From the IMG/VR virus record IMGVR_UViG_3300027963_000061, positions 1 through 64,000 of that record: 64,000 nt of DNA, one strand, 5' to 3'. The notes under the pieces are model-generated. The model did no database searches, was not told the origin of the DNA, and saw nothing but the letters and a program-made list of their open reading frames with translations. Shown here piece after piece: positions 36,391-44,608 of the stretch. Both the position numbers and the translations under genes were made by a program. Position 1 is the stretch's first letter; every line of letters begins with the position of its first letter. Source of the stretch: a virus.

Positions 36391-37122
36391 ATGGAGATTA
36401 AGATAAAACTTTCTAATACTGAACATAAAGACTTATTGTCTTATTGTAATCTTAACGACTTACTCGTTAGTTCAGTTGTCAAGGATTCCTTTACAACTGG
36501 ATTCAATATTGAAAGATATGGTCTTTTAAATGCGGGGGTTGAGACAAAGAAAAAAGAGGTAATCAAAGAGGTTATCAAGTATGTTGAAGTCCCTGTGGTG
36601 GAAGAGAAAGAGGTGGTAAAGATTGAGTATGTGGAAGTTGAAAAAATAGTAGAAAAAAAAGTTGAGATTCCTGTAGATAGAATTGTTGAGGTTATTAAAG
36701 AAATCCCGAGTCCTCCTACTGAAATAAAAGTTATAGAATACGTTGATAGAGAGGTTATTAAAGAAGTAATTAAGGAAGTTTTTGTCTCAAATATTGACAA
36801 TATTTACGACAAACCTGAACCTGAAATTAGAGAGGTTATTATTGAAAAGATAGTTGAAGTAATTAAGGAAGTTGAGAAGATAGTTGAGGTTCCTGTTGAA
36901 GTAGTTAAGGAGATAATTATAGAAAAGGAGTCTGATGGCAATTGGAAACCAAAACTTGAAGCTCTTCAAAATACGGTTCAAAAATTGAAACAGGACAATA
37001 TTGAAAAAGACAGACAACTTAAAGAATATGAAAAAACGATTGAAGAGATTCAAAAGTTTCAACAAGATAAAAAAGCGGCTTTCTTGAGAGGGTCAAACTT
37101 AAACGACACACTTTATAAATAA
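36391..37122 (+). CDS. Repetitive Val/Glu/Lys protein with coiled coil
   Basis: This 243-residue protein has its start at ATG 36391, one base after the SbcD-like stop; a longer frame upstream would overlap that gene. Residues about 50-185 are a degenerate repeat of units like EVIKEV, IVEVPVE and YVEVEKIVEK, predicted to form extended charged beta strands or a fibrous stalk. The C-terminal 55 residues (LEALQNTVQKLKQDN onward) are a coiled coil. The placement inside the recombination operon is notable. It could be a spacer or scaffold protein; no enzymatic motif is seen. Confidence 0.65.
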   Translation: MEIKIKLSNTEHKDLLSYCNLNDLLVSSVVKDSFTTGFNIERYGLLNAGVETKKKEVIKEVIKYVEVPVVEEKEVVKIEYVEVEKIVEKKVEIPVDRIVEVIKEIPSPPTEIKVIEYVDREVIKEVIKEVFVSNIDNIYDKPEPEIREVIIEKIVEVIKEVEKIVEVPVEVVKEIIIEKESDGNWKPKLEALQNTVQKLKQDNIEKDRQLKEYEKTIEEIQKFQQDKKAAFLRGSNLNDTLYK

Positions 37123-37127
37123 AATAT

Positions 37128-37484
37128 ATGACACAACTATTATTATGGATGGTAATGACTTACGGGTTAAGTAACATCCTTGTTTACGGTAGTATTTTTA
37201 ATACACCGAGAAATTACATCTTCAATGAGGCAGACCATGGAATTGGTTTCTTCACAGATTTTTACAAGTTCCTCAAGGGAATGTTATCTTGTATGATGTG
37301 TACACCTGTGTGGGTTGGATTTTTCTTCGGAATTTTCTTATATTCACCAGTACACGAATTATTAGGTGTTTCACCATTCGCATCTTGGTTTTTTGATGGA
37401 ATGTTGGCATCTGGGGCCACTTGGGCCATAAACTCAATTATTGAATGGTTTGAACAAAACAGACCACAAAACAACAATCATTAA
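37128..37484 (+). CDS. Membrane protein with CxxC motif (DUF1360-like)
   Basis: This 118-residue protein has hydrophobic segments at about 4-20, 50-72 and 84-102, with a CMMC pair in SCMMCTPVWVGFFFGIF. The CxxC-Pro-x-W-x-G arrangement within a membrane segment resembles the DUF1360 family of unknown function found in bacteria and phages. It could be a membrane-anchored redox or adaptor protein. It sits in the recombination gene run without its own promoter. Confidence 0.6.
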   Translation: MTQLLLWMVMTYGLSNILVYGSIFNTPRNYIFNEADHGIGFFTDFYKFLKGMLSCMMCTPVWVGFFFGIFLYSPVHELLGVSPFASWFFDGMLASGATWAINSIIEWFEQNRPQNNNH

Positions 37485-37485
37485 T

Positions 37486-37686
37486 ATGGCACACATAGAC
37501 GTAGAGTATACAGTAACAGTTAGTCTTTTTGATTTAGAAACTTCTCATACTCAATCAAGAGTTGAAGTTGAAAAAAAACTTAAAGAAATAGGTCAAACAA
37601 AACTTAGAGCTTGGCTTGCAGGAAATGCTTTTGACCCTCAGGGTAAAGTATTTGTAGAAAATTTAAAAATAACATCAAAACCATAA
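37486..37686 (+). CDS. Small protein, unknown
   Basis: This 66-residue protein has its start placed at ATG 37486, just after the previous stop, and not at an in-frame ATG 45 bases upstream within that gene. Alternating hydrophobic pattern in DVEYTVTVSLFDL suggests a small beta-sheet protein with a helix (VEVEKKLKEI). No family recognised. Confidence 0.6.
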   Translation: MAHIDVEYTVTVSLFDLETSHTQSRVEVEKKLKEIGQTKLRAWLAGNAFDPQGKVFVENLKITSKP

Positions 37687-37688
37687 CA

Positions 37689-37874
37689 ATGGCAAAATCA
37701 AAATTAAGAGGTGGTGCGAAGGCTCACAAAAAAAAAGTTGAGACAAGAAATCAAGGAATCAAAGCGGAGCAATCTGCAATGCAGAAGTTGATGAATGAGG
37801 CAATGAAAACTCAAATATCAGAATTAAAGAAGAAATACGAGGCTGAGTCAGGAGCCACAACAAACCCTGCATAA
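37689..37874 (+). CDS. Small basic helical protein
   Basis: This 61-residue protein has a very basic N-terminus (MAKSKLRGGAKAHKKKVETR) and a helical, Gln/Lys/Glu-rich rest. It probably binds nucleic acid or an acidic partner. It ends two bases before the SbcC-like gene, so translation is likely coupled. Confidence 0.6.
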   Translation: MAKSKLRGGAKAHKKKVETRNQGIKAEQSAMQKLMNEAMKTQISELKKKYEAESGATTNPA

Positions 37875-37876
37875 TA

Positions 37877-40255
37877 ATGAAATGGGATTTATTCAACCCA
37901 CATCCAGAATTTAACTACACCAATATGGCAACAAAGTTGGACATAACTTCTTTGGAGAACCCTTATATCCAAGTAATTTGGGAGGACGTTCCTGAGAACT
38001 TTACACAAGAGAGAATTAAGTCTGTTAAACAATACTTCATGAAGAAGTATGTGTCTAACAACATTAATGTTATTACCAAAGCAAAGACAACTGATGAAAC
38101 ACAACAGACGATTGATGTTGCGGTAAACATTATGGATAAGAACTATCAAAAAGAACTTATCAAGTCTCTTCTTGAATCAAAGGAACAAGACCAGTATTAT
38201 GACCAAGTCATGAACATTGACCTTGCGGTAGAGAACAGAATGTCAGCAAATGATGTTGAGGCAACTCCATTCAAAAGATGGTATATCAAGAAGATTGAAT
38301 TCAGTAACTTCTTATCTTATGGTGAGAATCAGGTTATTGACTTTGATAAGTGTGATGGTATTACAGTAGTTGAGTCAGACCCACCAAACTTTGGTGGTAA
38401 AACAGTATTGACTGTGGACTTGTTATTATTCTTGTTCTTCAACACAACAACCAAGACACAGAAGGCTGAAGAAATATTCAACCGATTCACTGACAAGAAT
38501 AGTGTTAGTGTTAAGGGTGACATCATCATTGATGGTGAGGAGTATATCATTGCACGTAAGATTGAAAGAAAGAAAGCTAAGTCTGGTGAATGGAACGTTA
38601 AGACTGAGTTGGACTTCTTCAAGAAGTTAGCTGATGGTCAATTGCAGAACTTTACAGGGGAGCAAAGACGTGAGACTGAGAACTTTATCAAGACATCAAT
38701 TGGTGACATGGATGACTTCCTAATGACCATTGTTACGACTGCATCAAACCTTGAGGACTTGTTGGAGGCAAAACCAACTGCTCGTGGTCAGGTGTTGAGT
38801 AGATTCTTGGGTCTTGAGTTCTTGAAGAAGAAGGAAGAGACAGGGAAGGAAATCTATTCTGAATTCTCAAAGGGAATGATGTCCAATGTATATAACACCG
38901 AGTCTTTAAAACAAGATATTGATTTATCAAAAGAAGAGATTAAAAGACTTGGAACTGAGATAACCGATGCTGGTAATAAAATCCAAGACGTTGACAAGAG
39001 ACTTCAAAAAGGACAAGAATATAAAGATAACCTACTTGGTTCCAAATTTACGGACTTAGACCAAGACTTAGTAATTCTTAATCCTGAAAGACTTAAGGGA
39101 CAGATTGATGAATACAAAACCATTGGAAAAAGAATCCAAGGACAAATTGATGATGTTAAGATTGTTGAACCAAAAGAGTTTTATCATGAAGACAAACATG
39201 ATTCAGTTAAAGACAAACTTAAGTCAGTCAATGGCGAGTTAGTTCTTGCTGAGAACAAGGTTGAAGAGATTCAGGACTTGGTTGAAAAGTATGGTGATGG
39301 TATTCAGTGCGAACACTGTGGTATCAAACTTATGGAGGCTGAGTTAACCAAGAAGAAGATTGAACAACTTGAGGGATACAAGAAAATGGTTAAGGAGTTC
39401 AAGAAAGAAATTCAAACACTTGAGAAGAAGGAAGAATCATTCACTCAACTTAAGAAGGACTTTGATGAATACGAGAGAGCCAAACTTGTTAAGGAGAAAT
39501 ACGAAGCAACCCTTGAAGCTAACAATTTGAAGTTGGAACAATCTGAAGACAAGTTAAAGAGATACGAAGAGGTTCAAGATAAGATTAAGAAGAACAACGA
39601 GATTGAAGCTCAGTTGGTTAAAGCCAGTATGAGAATTGATGAGTTGATTGGTGAGAAGAGAGGGTACGAAAGAACCCAAACAACCAATACAAATCAGATT
39701 GAAAATCTTGAAAGTCGTATTGAAAAGAACAACGAGACCATCCTTAAGATTGCTGAAGAGTTTGAACGTGAGAAGATTTATAAGATATACCTTGATGTCT
39801 TCGGTAAGAACGGAATAACCAAAATCATTATGAAGACAATGATGCCATTGATTAACTCTGAACTTCAGAGATTACTTCAGGACTCTTGTTTCTTCAACTT
39901 GGAGATTCGTATCAACGATAAGAACGAGGTTGACTTCATCATGATTGACAACGGAACAGGTATTGAAAAACCAATGACTGCTGGGTCAGGATATGAGAAG
40001 ACCGTGGGAGCGTTGGCTATCAGAGCGGTACTTGCTAAGGTATGTTCACTTCCAAAACCAAACATATCGGTGTATGACGAAACGTGGGGTAAGGTTTCTA
40101 ATGATAATTTAGAGATGGTGGGAGATTTTTTCTTAAAATTAAAGGATTACTTTGAAAAGATATTTGTAATCAGTCACAATCCGTTGATTTCAAATTGGGC
40201 GGATAATGTGGTTCATATTACAAAAACAGATAATGTATCAAAAGTCTCACAATAA
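37877..40255 (+). CDS. sbcC: SbcC / T4 gp46-like SMC-type ATPase
   Basis: This 792-residue protein has a Rad50-like core beginning near 134 (IKKIEFSNFLSYGENQVIDF). Its Walker A is unusual: DPPNFGGKT (168-176), without the first Gly of GxNGxGK. Long coiled coils flank a zinc hook with Cys478 and Cys481 (CEHC). The signature is AGSGYEKT, Walker B is Asp734-Glu735 (VYDETWG), and the switch His is at 767 (ISHNP). With the SbcD-like protein it should resect DNA ends. The first 130 residues form an extra N-terminal domain absent from standard gp46. The stop codon lies in the loop of an intrinsic terminator. Confidence 0.9.
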   Translation: MKWDLFNPHPEFNYTNMATKLDITSLENPYIQVIWEDVPENFTQERIKSVKQYFMKKYVSNNINVITKAKTTDETQQTIDVAVNIMDKNYQKELIKSLLESKEQDQYYDQVMNIDLAVENRMSANDVEATPFKRWYIKKIEFSNFLSYGENQVIDFDKCDGITVVESDPPNFGGKTVLTVDLLLFLFFNTTTKTQKAEEIFNRFTDKNSVSVKGDIIIDGEEYIIARKIERKKAKSGEWNVKTELDFFKKLADGQLQNFTGEQRRETENFIKTSIGDMDDFLMTIVTTASNLEDLLEAKPTARGQVLSRFLGLEFLKKKEETGKEIYSEFSKGMMSNVYNTESLKQDIDLSKEEIKRLGTEITDAGNKIQDVDKRLQKGQEYKDNLLGSKFTDLDQDLVILNPERLKGQIDEYKTIGKRIQGQIDDVKIVEPKEFYHEDKHDSVKDKLKSVNGELVLAENKVEEIQDLVEKYGDGIQCEHCGIKLMEAELTKKKIEQLEGYKKMVKEFKKEIQTLEKKEESFTQLKKDFDEYERAKLVKEKYEATLEANNLKLEQSEDKLKRYEEVQDKIKKNNEIEAQLVKASMRIDELIGEKRGYERTQTTNTNQIENLESRIEKNNETILKIAEEFEREKIYKIYLDVFGKNGITKIIMKTMMPLINSELQRLLQDSCFFNLEIRINDKNEVDFIMIDNGTGIEKPMTAGSGYEKTVGALAIRAVLAKVCSLPKPNISVYDETWGKVSNDNLEMVGDFFLKLKDYFEKIFVISHNPLISNWADNVVHITKTDNVSKVSQ

Positions 40256-40272
40256 AATGTGAGATTTTTTTT
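40245..40272 (+). terminator. Intrinsic terminator at end of SbcC-like gene
   Basis: A perfect seven-base stem TCTCACA/TGTGAGA has a six-base loop containing the stop codon, and the stem is followed by eight T. The T-run runs directly into the -33 box of the next promoter. Confidence 0.9.
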
Positions 40273-40300
40273 GCCATTTAATTAAAGTACCATATCTTTG
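40270..40300 (+). promoter_or_regulatory. Bacteroidota-type promoter (TTTG-N19-TATCTTTG)
   Basis: TTTG at 40270-40273 and TATCTTTG at 40293-40300 have the optimal 19-base spacing. The TTTG uses the last T residues of the upstream terminator. Leader of about 25 bases to ATG 40329. Confidence 0.8.
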
Positions 40301-40328
40301 TGGTTCATTAATAAAAAACACATATACC

Positions 40329-41072
40329 ATGGACAAAGGATTCGTTTACGTAGCACGATTGATTGATTACAGTGGAAACTTTTTAGGGTCATTCCACAAG
40401 ATTGGGAAAAGTATTCAATACAAAGTTAGAGAGACTCAATTAAATTCAACCCATTTACCTGTAGACATTCTATTTGTTAGAGTGTTTGAGACAGAAAATC
40501 AATCAATGTTGGAACAAATCCTTCATACTTGTTTTGAAGATTATCGTATTCAAAAACAATATACAGACCGACGTAATATTACTACAGAATGGTTTGATGT
40601 TGACGATACTGATGTTCTCAATTCTCGTATTGATAAGGTCCTTAAATTCATCCCGAATACAAATGAGATTAATGTTATCAGTAGAATTTCTGCAGATACG
40701 GACACTTCAATTGATGAAAAAGAAGAACTAGTGTCAACACTCAGAAGAGCAAAAAGTAAGTTGATTTTCAAATTTGATGGAGAAGATGTTTCGTCTGACA
40801 CATCAAGAGAAACATACCTTTATGCTCTAACAAAAATTGCTGAGAATATCGGTTGGGAAAAACTTGATTTAGATGAAGATACAATAACTAAAAATGTTGA
40901 TGACTTCAGGGAAAAATTTGTTAAAAGTTTCACTGACCGTTCTTATAGAGAAATTGGTGACTATAAAATATGGGTCAGCCTAAGTAATATGGATATTAAA
41001 CGAATTCTTAATAGACATATTATGAAAAACAATATTCCGAATATGGAAGTATCAATTGAAACTGCATTATAA
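40329..41072 (+). CDS. GIY-YIG nuclease-like protein (T5orf172 type)
   Basis: This 247-residue protein has an N-terminal domain (1-100) matching the GIY-YIG variant of the T5orf172/MUG113 group: FVYVARL as the first strand, FHKIGKS as the second motif, Arg near 37, a Glu-containing helix ETENQSMLEQILH, and TEWFDVD at the end. Such proteins are common in phages as nicking or structure-selective nucleases. The remaining 150 residues are unassigned, with possible DNA-binding helices. It begins a new transcription unit with its own strong promoter. Confidence 0.7.
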   Translation: MDKGFVYVARLIDYSGNFLGSFHKIGKSIQYKVRETQLNSTHLPVDILFVRVFETENQSMLEQILHTCFEDYRIQKQYTDRRNITTEWFDVDDTDVLNSRIDKVLKFIPNTNEINVISRISADTDTSIDEKEELVSTLRRAKSKLIFKFDGEDVSSDTSRETYLYALTKIAENIGWEKLDLDEDTITKNVDDFREKFVKSFTDRSYREIGDYKIWVSLSNMDIKRILNRHIMKNNIPNMEVSIETAL

Positions 41073-41089
41073 AATAAAAAATAAATAAT

Positions 41090-41653
41090 ATGAAAAAAAT
41101 CCTTATGGTCGCAATCATCCTAATTGCATCGGTTTCTGCTTACTCACAAAAATATGTTGTAACTTCTACGGGTCTTAAAGACGAGGCAAATACTGAAAAG
41201 TCATTTGTGGTTATTAATGTTGAAGGTAAGACGGCAAAACAATTGTTTGATAATGCGGTGAAGTATGTTAATGTCACATATAAAAATCCTAACATAGTTA
41301 TTAAAGGTAAAATAGATGGTGAGTATTTAAGTTTTGTTACATCATCTGACTTTTATGTGGGAAGTGGGTTATCTAAAAATCCTTTTATTATGGAGTATGT
41401 TACTTCTATGACTTTTAAAGATGGAAAAGTAAAACTTGAAATAATTGAACTAGAAATGACTTTTAAAAGAAATCCGTCATTTAAATTGTATTTTACTGGT
41501 GGTGGGATAAACTATTTTATTTATAATAAATCAGGTGAACTTAAAAAAGAAGACACAAAAGAATATCTTGAAGGTTATTTTAATACACAAATTCAAGGAA
41601 TTAAGGATTATTTAGAAGAGAAAGCAACATTAGCAAAGAAAGATGATTTCTAA
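41090..41653 (+). CDS. Exported DUF4468-like protein
   Basis: This 187-residue protein has a clear Sec signal peptide (MKKILMVAIILIASVSAYSQ, cleavage expected after Ser19 or nearby). The mature part resembles DUF4468, a TBP-like-fold family almost confined to Bacteroidota cell-envelope proteins: KTAKQLFDNAVKYVN, then a compact sheet with MTFKDGKVKLEI. In a phage it would act in the periplasm of the infected cell, perhaps in superinfection exclusion or lysis timing; this is inference. It probably came from a host. A strong terminator follows. Confidence 0.6.
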   Translation: MKKILMVAIILIASVSAYSQKYVVTSTGLKDEANTEKSFVVINVEGKTAKQLFDNAVKYVNVTYKNPNIVIKGKIDGEYLSFVTSSDFYVGSGLSKNPFIMEYVTSMTFKDGKVKLEIIELEMTFKRNPSFKLYFTGGGINYFIYNKSGELKKEDTKEYLEGYFNTQIQGIKDYLEEKATLAKKDDF

Positions 41654-41660
41654 TACACTA

Positions 41661-41688
41661 ACCCTCACCCTCAACGGTGGGGGTTTTT
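41661..41688 (+). terminator. Intrinsic terminator
   Basis: A nine-base stem ACCCTCACC/GGTGGGGGT with one T-G wobble, a six-base loop and a T-run end the exported-protein transcript. A GTG in this hairpin opens a longer frame for the next gene but is not a plausible start. Confidence 0.9.
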
Positions 41689-41699
41689 AATTACAAAGA

Positions 41700-41707
41700 T
41701 ATTTATT
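41700..41707 (+). promoter_or_regulatory. TATTTATT box 13 bases before start
   Basis: GATATTTATTGTGAG lies between the terminator and the ATG at 41713. Distance to ATG equals that at 30045 and 26174. Confidence 0.4.
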
Positions 41708-41712
41708 GTGAG

Positions 41713-42912
41713 ATGAAACAACTGATTAGACATATATTGCGTGAACATACGAGGGAGATTGGTGAGGCTCGTGGTGATTACAATAGGTCTAACACTGATG
41801 ATTTTATTATTAAAGCGAGAAAGGTTCACGGAGATAAATACGATTATTCAAACACTAATTATGTAGGGGCTCGTGAAAAACTTAATGTTGGTTGTCCAAT
41901 TCACGGCGAATTCCCTGTGATGGCATCAAATCATTTGAGAGGGAGAGGATGTCCTGTGTGTGCGAATTTGGCTAGAGGTAAGTTTCACAGGTCCAACAAA
42001 GATGAATTTGTAAAAAAGGCTAAAGAAATATTTGGGGATGAGTATGATTATTCTTTAGTTGATTACGAGACAAATTTTAAACCCGTTAATATTATATGTT
42101 CAAAACATGGACCATTTCCTAAAAGTCCACAAAACCACCTCAAAGGGCAAGGTTGCCCAATTTGTAAAGAAGAATCAAATTATAGGGGTTCTTCACAAAG
42201 ATTATCAAAGGATGAGTTTTTGAAAAGAGCGAAAGAAGTTCATGGTGATAAATACGATTATACACAAGTGGATTATAAAAATAATTCTGACCCTATTACA
42301 ATTATATGTCCTGAACATGGTCCATTTCCACAACAACCTTGGGTACACTTATCAGGAAGCGGTTGTCCAAAATGTGTTGGTAGAAATAAAACCACATCCG
42401 AATACATTGAACAAGTGAAAAAAATATTTGGAAATAAATATGATTATTCCAAAGTTCAATATAAAGATGCAAAAACACGAATTGACATTATTTGCCCAAA
42501 ACACGGAGATTTTTTCCCAACCGCAAACCAACATCTAAATGGGGTAGGATGTCCTGTTTGTAACGAATCTAAAGGAGAAAGATTAATTGATAACATATTA
42601 ACTAAACATAATGTTGAAAGGGTTAGGCAAAAAAGGTTTTTGGATTGTACAAACAAACCGACTAAAGGAAAACAATGTGTTACATTACCTTTTGATTTTT
42701 ATTTACCAAATCTAAATACTATTATAGAATTTGATGGTCAACAACATTTTAAACCTGTTTGGGGAGAAGATAACTTCAAAAAGTTACAACGATTAGATAA
42801 AATTAGAAACCAATACTGTAAGAAAAACGGAATCAAACTTATCCGTATACCTTACACGATGAAGACGGAAGAGATAGAACCATACATACTAAAAGAATTA
42901 GAAATTAAATAG
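41713..42912 (+). CDS. Zinc-repeat protein with EDxHD-type endonuclease domain
   Basis: This 399-residue protein has its start set at ATG 41713, downstream of the terminator hairpin and TATTTATT box. Residues about 28-290 are four tandem units of about 65 residues (DUF723-like), each with a HGDKYDYS-type strand and a zinc-binding C-P-x-H-G ... G-C-P-x-C set. The C-terminal 100 residues form a Vsr/EDxHD-like nuclease: FDFYLPNLNTIIEFDGQQHF and KNGIKLIRIPY. Such genes are known as homing or free-standing phage endonucleases. The N-terminal MKQLIRHILREH resembles N-termini of two other genes here (50319, 56423). A terminator lies one base after the stop. Confidence 0.75.
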   Translation: MKQLIRHILREHTREIGEARGDYNRSNTDDFIIKARKVHGDKYDYSNTNYVGAREKLNVGCPIHGEFPVMASNHLRGRGCPVCANLARGKFHRSNKDEFVKKAKEIFGDEYDYSLVDYETNFKPVNIICSKHGPFPKSPQNHLKGQGCPICKEESNYRGSSQRLSKDEFLKRAKEVHGDKYDYTQVDYKNNSDPITIICPEHGPFPQQPWVHLSGSGCPKCVGRNKTTSEYIEQVKKIFGNKYDYSKVQYKDAKTRIDIICPKHGDFFPTANQHLNGVGCPVCNESKGERLIDNILTKHNVERVRQKRFLDCTNKPTKGKQCVTLPFDFYLPNLNTIIEFDGQQHFKPVWGEDNFKKLQRLDKIRNQYCKKNGIKLIRIPYTMKTEEIEPYILKELEIK

Positions 42913-42913
42913 A

Positions 42914-42937
42914 CCCCACCAATGAGTGGGGTTTTTT
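42914..42937 (+). terminator. Intrinsic terminator
   Basis: Stem CCCCAC/GTGGGG with loop CAATGA and six T. The last 12 bases (GTGGGGTTTTTT) recur exactly at 43934-43945. Confidence 0.9.
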
Positions 42938-42960
42938 CATTTAAAAATTTTTGGAATTTT

Positions 42961-43869
42961 TTATTCCTGTCGGTCTCTACCTAAAAGTCTAAAATGTAAT
43001 TCATCGTGCTCGGGTAACAATCTTCCATTTTTAGTTAAATTTTCTTGAGCCCATAACGGTTGGAAATTGGTGTAATGATTCAATTTGATTAGCTCATCAA
43101 TGTTCTTTCCGACTTTCAAAGGTACTTTGTGGTCAATATGCCATTTCCCATGATTAGACCAATTCATTCCCTCTTTGAATTGTGATTCCAAATGTAACTT
43201 GAAATATTTAAAGTCACATCCTATTATCTCTTCCGTTCTCATTAATAATTTTGATTTACGAATATTCCTAACTTTAAAAGTTGCCAATAATAATTTTCTG
43301 ATACTATCTTTTGCCGTTAAAAAGTCATTGGATTTCATTCGTTGATATTCTTGAGAATAATCTCTCCTTTCTTTTTGTTTTTCTATCAGAACTTTATATT
43401 TTTCAGGTTCTTCAATTTTAATCCTCTGATAATATTCCATTTTTTTTTTCAACAGAGATTTTCTACCTTGTTTAGGATTTTTACGGTATTTAGAATCCGA
43501 AATACTTTTGCATGTTTTACAAGAGGATGATAACTCTGTTAGTGTACTTTTATTAACATGAAAGTTATTTAATTCTAATATTTCACCACATGAATGACAT
43601 TTTTTTAGACCTTCTTTGTTTAGTAACAAAGTTTCTCTCGTTCCAGTTTTATTACAACCACAAGATTGCTTGAATTTCTTCTTTTTTCTAAATAAGTTAG
43701 ACCAAATTGAAGAGCCAGTATTACCACAATCACACACATAATTCCACATATAAATTTCTTTTCCTGTAGAGGGCACAAGATATTTTTTATCAGATAAACC
43801 TGTAATGGTTATGTAATCAATACGTTCTCCAGTCCTATCAATTAATCTATGTTTTTTTTTATTACTCAT
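42961..43869 (-). CDS. HNH endonuclease, probable homing endonuclease
   Basis: This 302-residue protein lies on the opposite strand to its neighbours. The C-terminal HNH motif is WHIDHKVPL (catalytic His-His region) with LNHYTNFQPLWAQENLTKN as the Asn/His part, a form frequent in phage homing endonucleases. Upstream are zinc-knuckle pairs (CDCG, CGC, then CHSC and CKTC) and a Lys-rich helical linker that would bind DNA. Opposite orientation, separate promoter space and flanking 12-base direct repeats suggest a mobile gene inserted between two plus-strand units. Confidence 0.8.
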   Translation of the reverse strand: MSNKKKHRLIDRTGERIDYITITGLSDKKYLVPSTGKEIYMWNYVCDCGNTGSSIWSNLFRKKKKFKQSCGCNKTGTRETLLLNKEGLKKCHSCGEILELNNFHVNKSTLTELSSSCKTCKSISDSKYRKNPKQGRKSLLKKKMEYYQRIKIEEPEKYKVLIEKQKERRDYSQEYQRMKSNDFLTAKDSIRKLLLATFKVRNIRKSKLLMRTEEIIGCDFKYFKLHLESQFKEGMNWSNHGKWHIDHKVPLKVGKNIDELIKLNHYTNFQPLWAQENLTKNGRLLPEHDELHFRLLGRDRQE

Positions 43870-43921
43870 ATTTTTATTACAAAATTAATATTTTTTTTTA
43901 TCATTTCAAATGAAACATACC

Positions 43922-43945
43922 TCCCACCTTTTAGTGGGGTTTTTT
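43922..43945 (+). terminator. Intrinsic terminator upstream of 43991 unit
   Basis: Stem TCCCAC/GTGGGG with loop CTTTTA and six T. There is no plus-strand gene directly before it, only the divergent HNH gene, so it may be the original 3' end signal displaced by the insertion. Confidence 0.75.
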
Positions 43946-43973
43946 GTTTATATGGAAAAGTTTCCTATATTTG
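43943..43973 (+). promoter_or_regulatory. Bacteroidota-type promoter (TTTG-N19-TATATTTG)
   Basis: TTTG at 43943-43946 and TATATTTG at 43966-43973 are spaced by 19 bases, a perfect match. The TTTG is made by the terminator's T-run. Confidence 0.8.
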
Positions 43974-43990
43974 TTCTGTAAAACAATTTA

Positions 43991-44608
43991 ATGAAAGAAG
44001 AATTATTGGATTTAATTGTGGCGTATTCTAAGGGTGACTTATCTAAGGAAGACGTTATTGAGGGTCATGGTGAGATGACCATGGACTTTTTGGAGTTGTA
44101 TATTAACGATTCAAACTCATCTACATTAAGGGAGGCCATCACTTGTAAGGTGTTAGGATTGGACTTTACAGGTAATAAGTTAGGTTATGACAGTAAGCAT
44201 ACTAACGAGGAAATCAAACCAAGGAATGCATTAACCACTGCAACAAAGATATTGGATGGTTGGGGTAACTATTCTGACTTAACATGGAGACGACACAACA
44301 AATATATTGCTGATGATGTTATTGTCCATGTATCAGGGTTTGTTGATGGGTTGTTGATGTATATTGTTAAATTCAAATATGTTGATTTGGTACCATACTT
44401 CCAAGTTATGTTGGAGAGGGATTTACCTGACGGTGACCAAAAACATAAGTACGTTAGAACCGCATGGTTTACGTATACCAATATCAAGGACTTACCAAGT
44501 TTTGAAATTGAATTTATCAGAGAAAATATCTCTGATTTTGAATATAAGTTTAGGAAAGATTTATTTAATGACTTAACTTTACACAATGCAAATATTCCTA
44601 CCGTATAA
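43991..44608 (+). CDS. Phage protein, unknown; nuclease-like motif
   Basis: This 205-residue protein has helices at the N-terminus (EELLDLIVAYSKGDLSKEDV). A central LGYDSKHTNEEIKPRN near 67-82 has Asp and Glu-x-Lys in the order of PD-(D/E)XK nucleases, but other motifs are unclear, so restriction-type activity is only a possibility. It follows a strong promoter and overlaps the next gene by 23 bases. Confidence 0.55.
   Translation: MKEELLDLIVAYSKGDLSKEDVIEGHGEMTMDFLELYINDSNSSTLREAITCKVLGLDFTGNKLGYDSKHTNEEIKPRNALTTATKILDGWGNYSDLTWRRHNKYIADDVIVHVSGFVDGLLMYIVKFKYVDLVPYFQVMLERDLPDGDQKHKYVRTAWFTYTNIKDLPSFEIEFIRENISDFEYKFRKDLFNDLTLHNANIPTV

Noticed and set aside
36441-36800. Minus-strand Ser/Thr/Ile-rich open frame
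   Set aside because: Antisense of the EVIKEV repeat; no separate support.
41677-41712. Upstream GTG start for the zinc-repeat nuclease
   Set aside because: It lies inside a strong terminator hairpin and before the promoter-like box; ATG 41713 is preferred.
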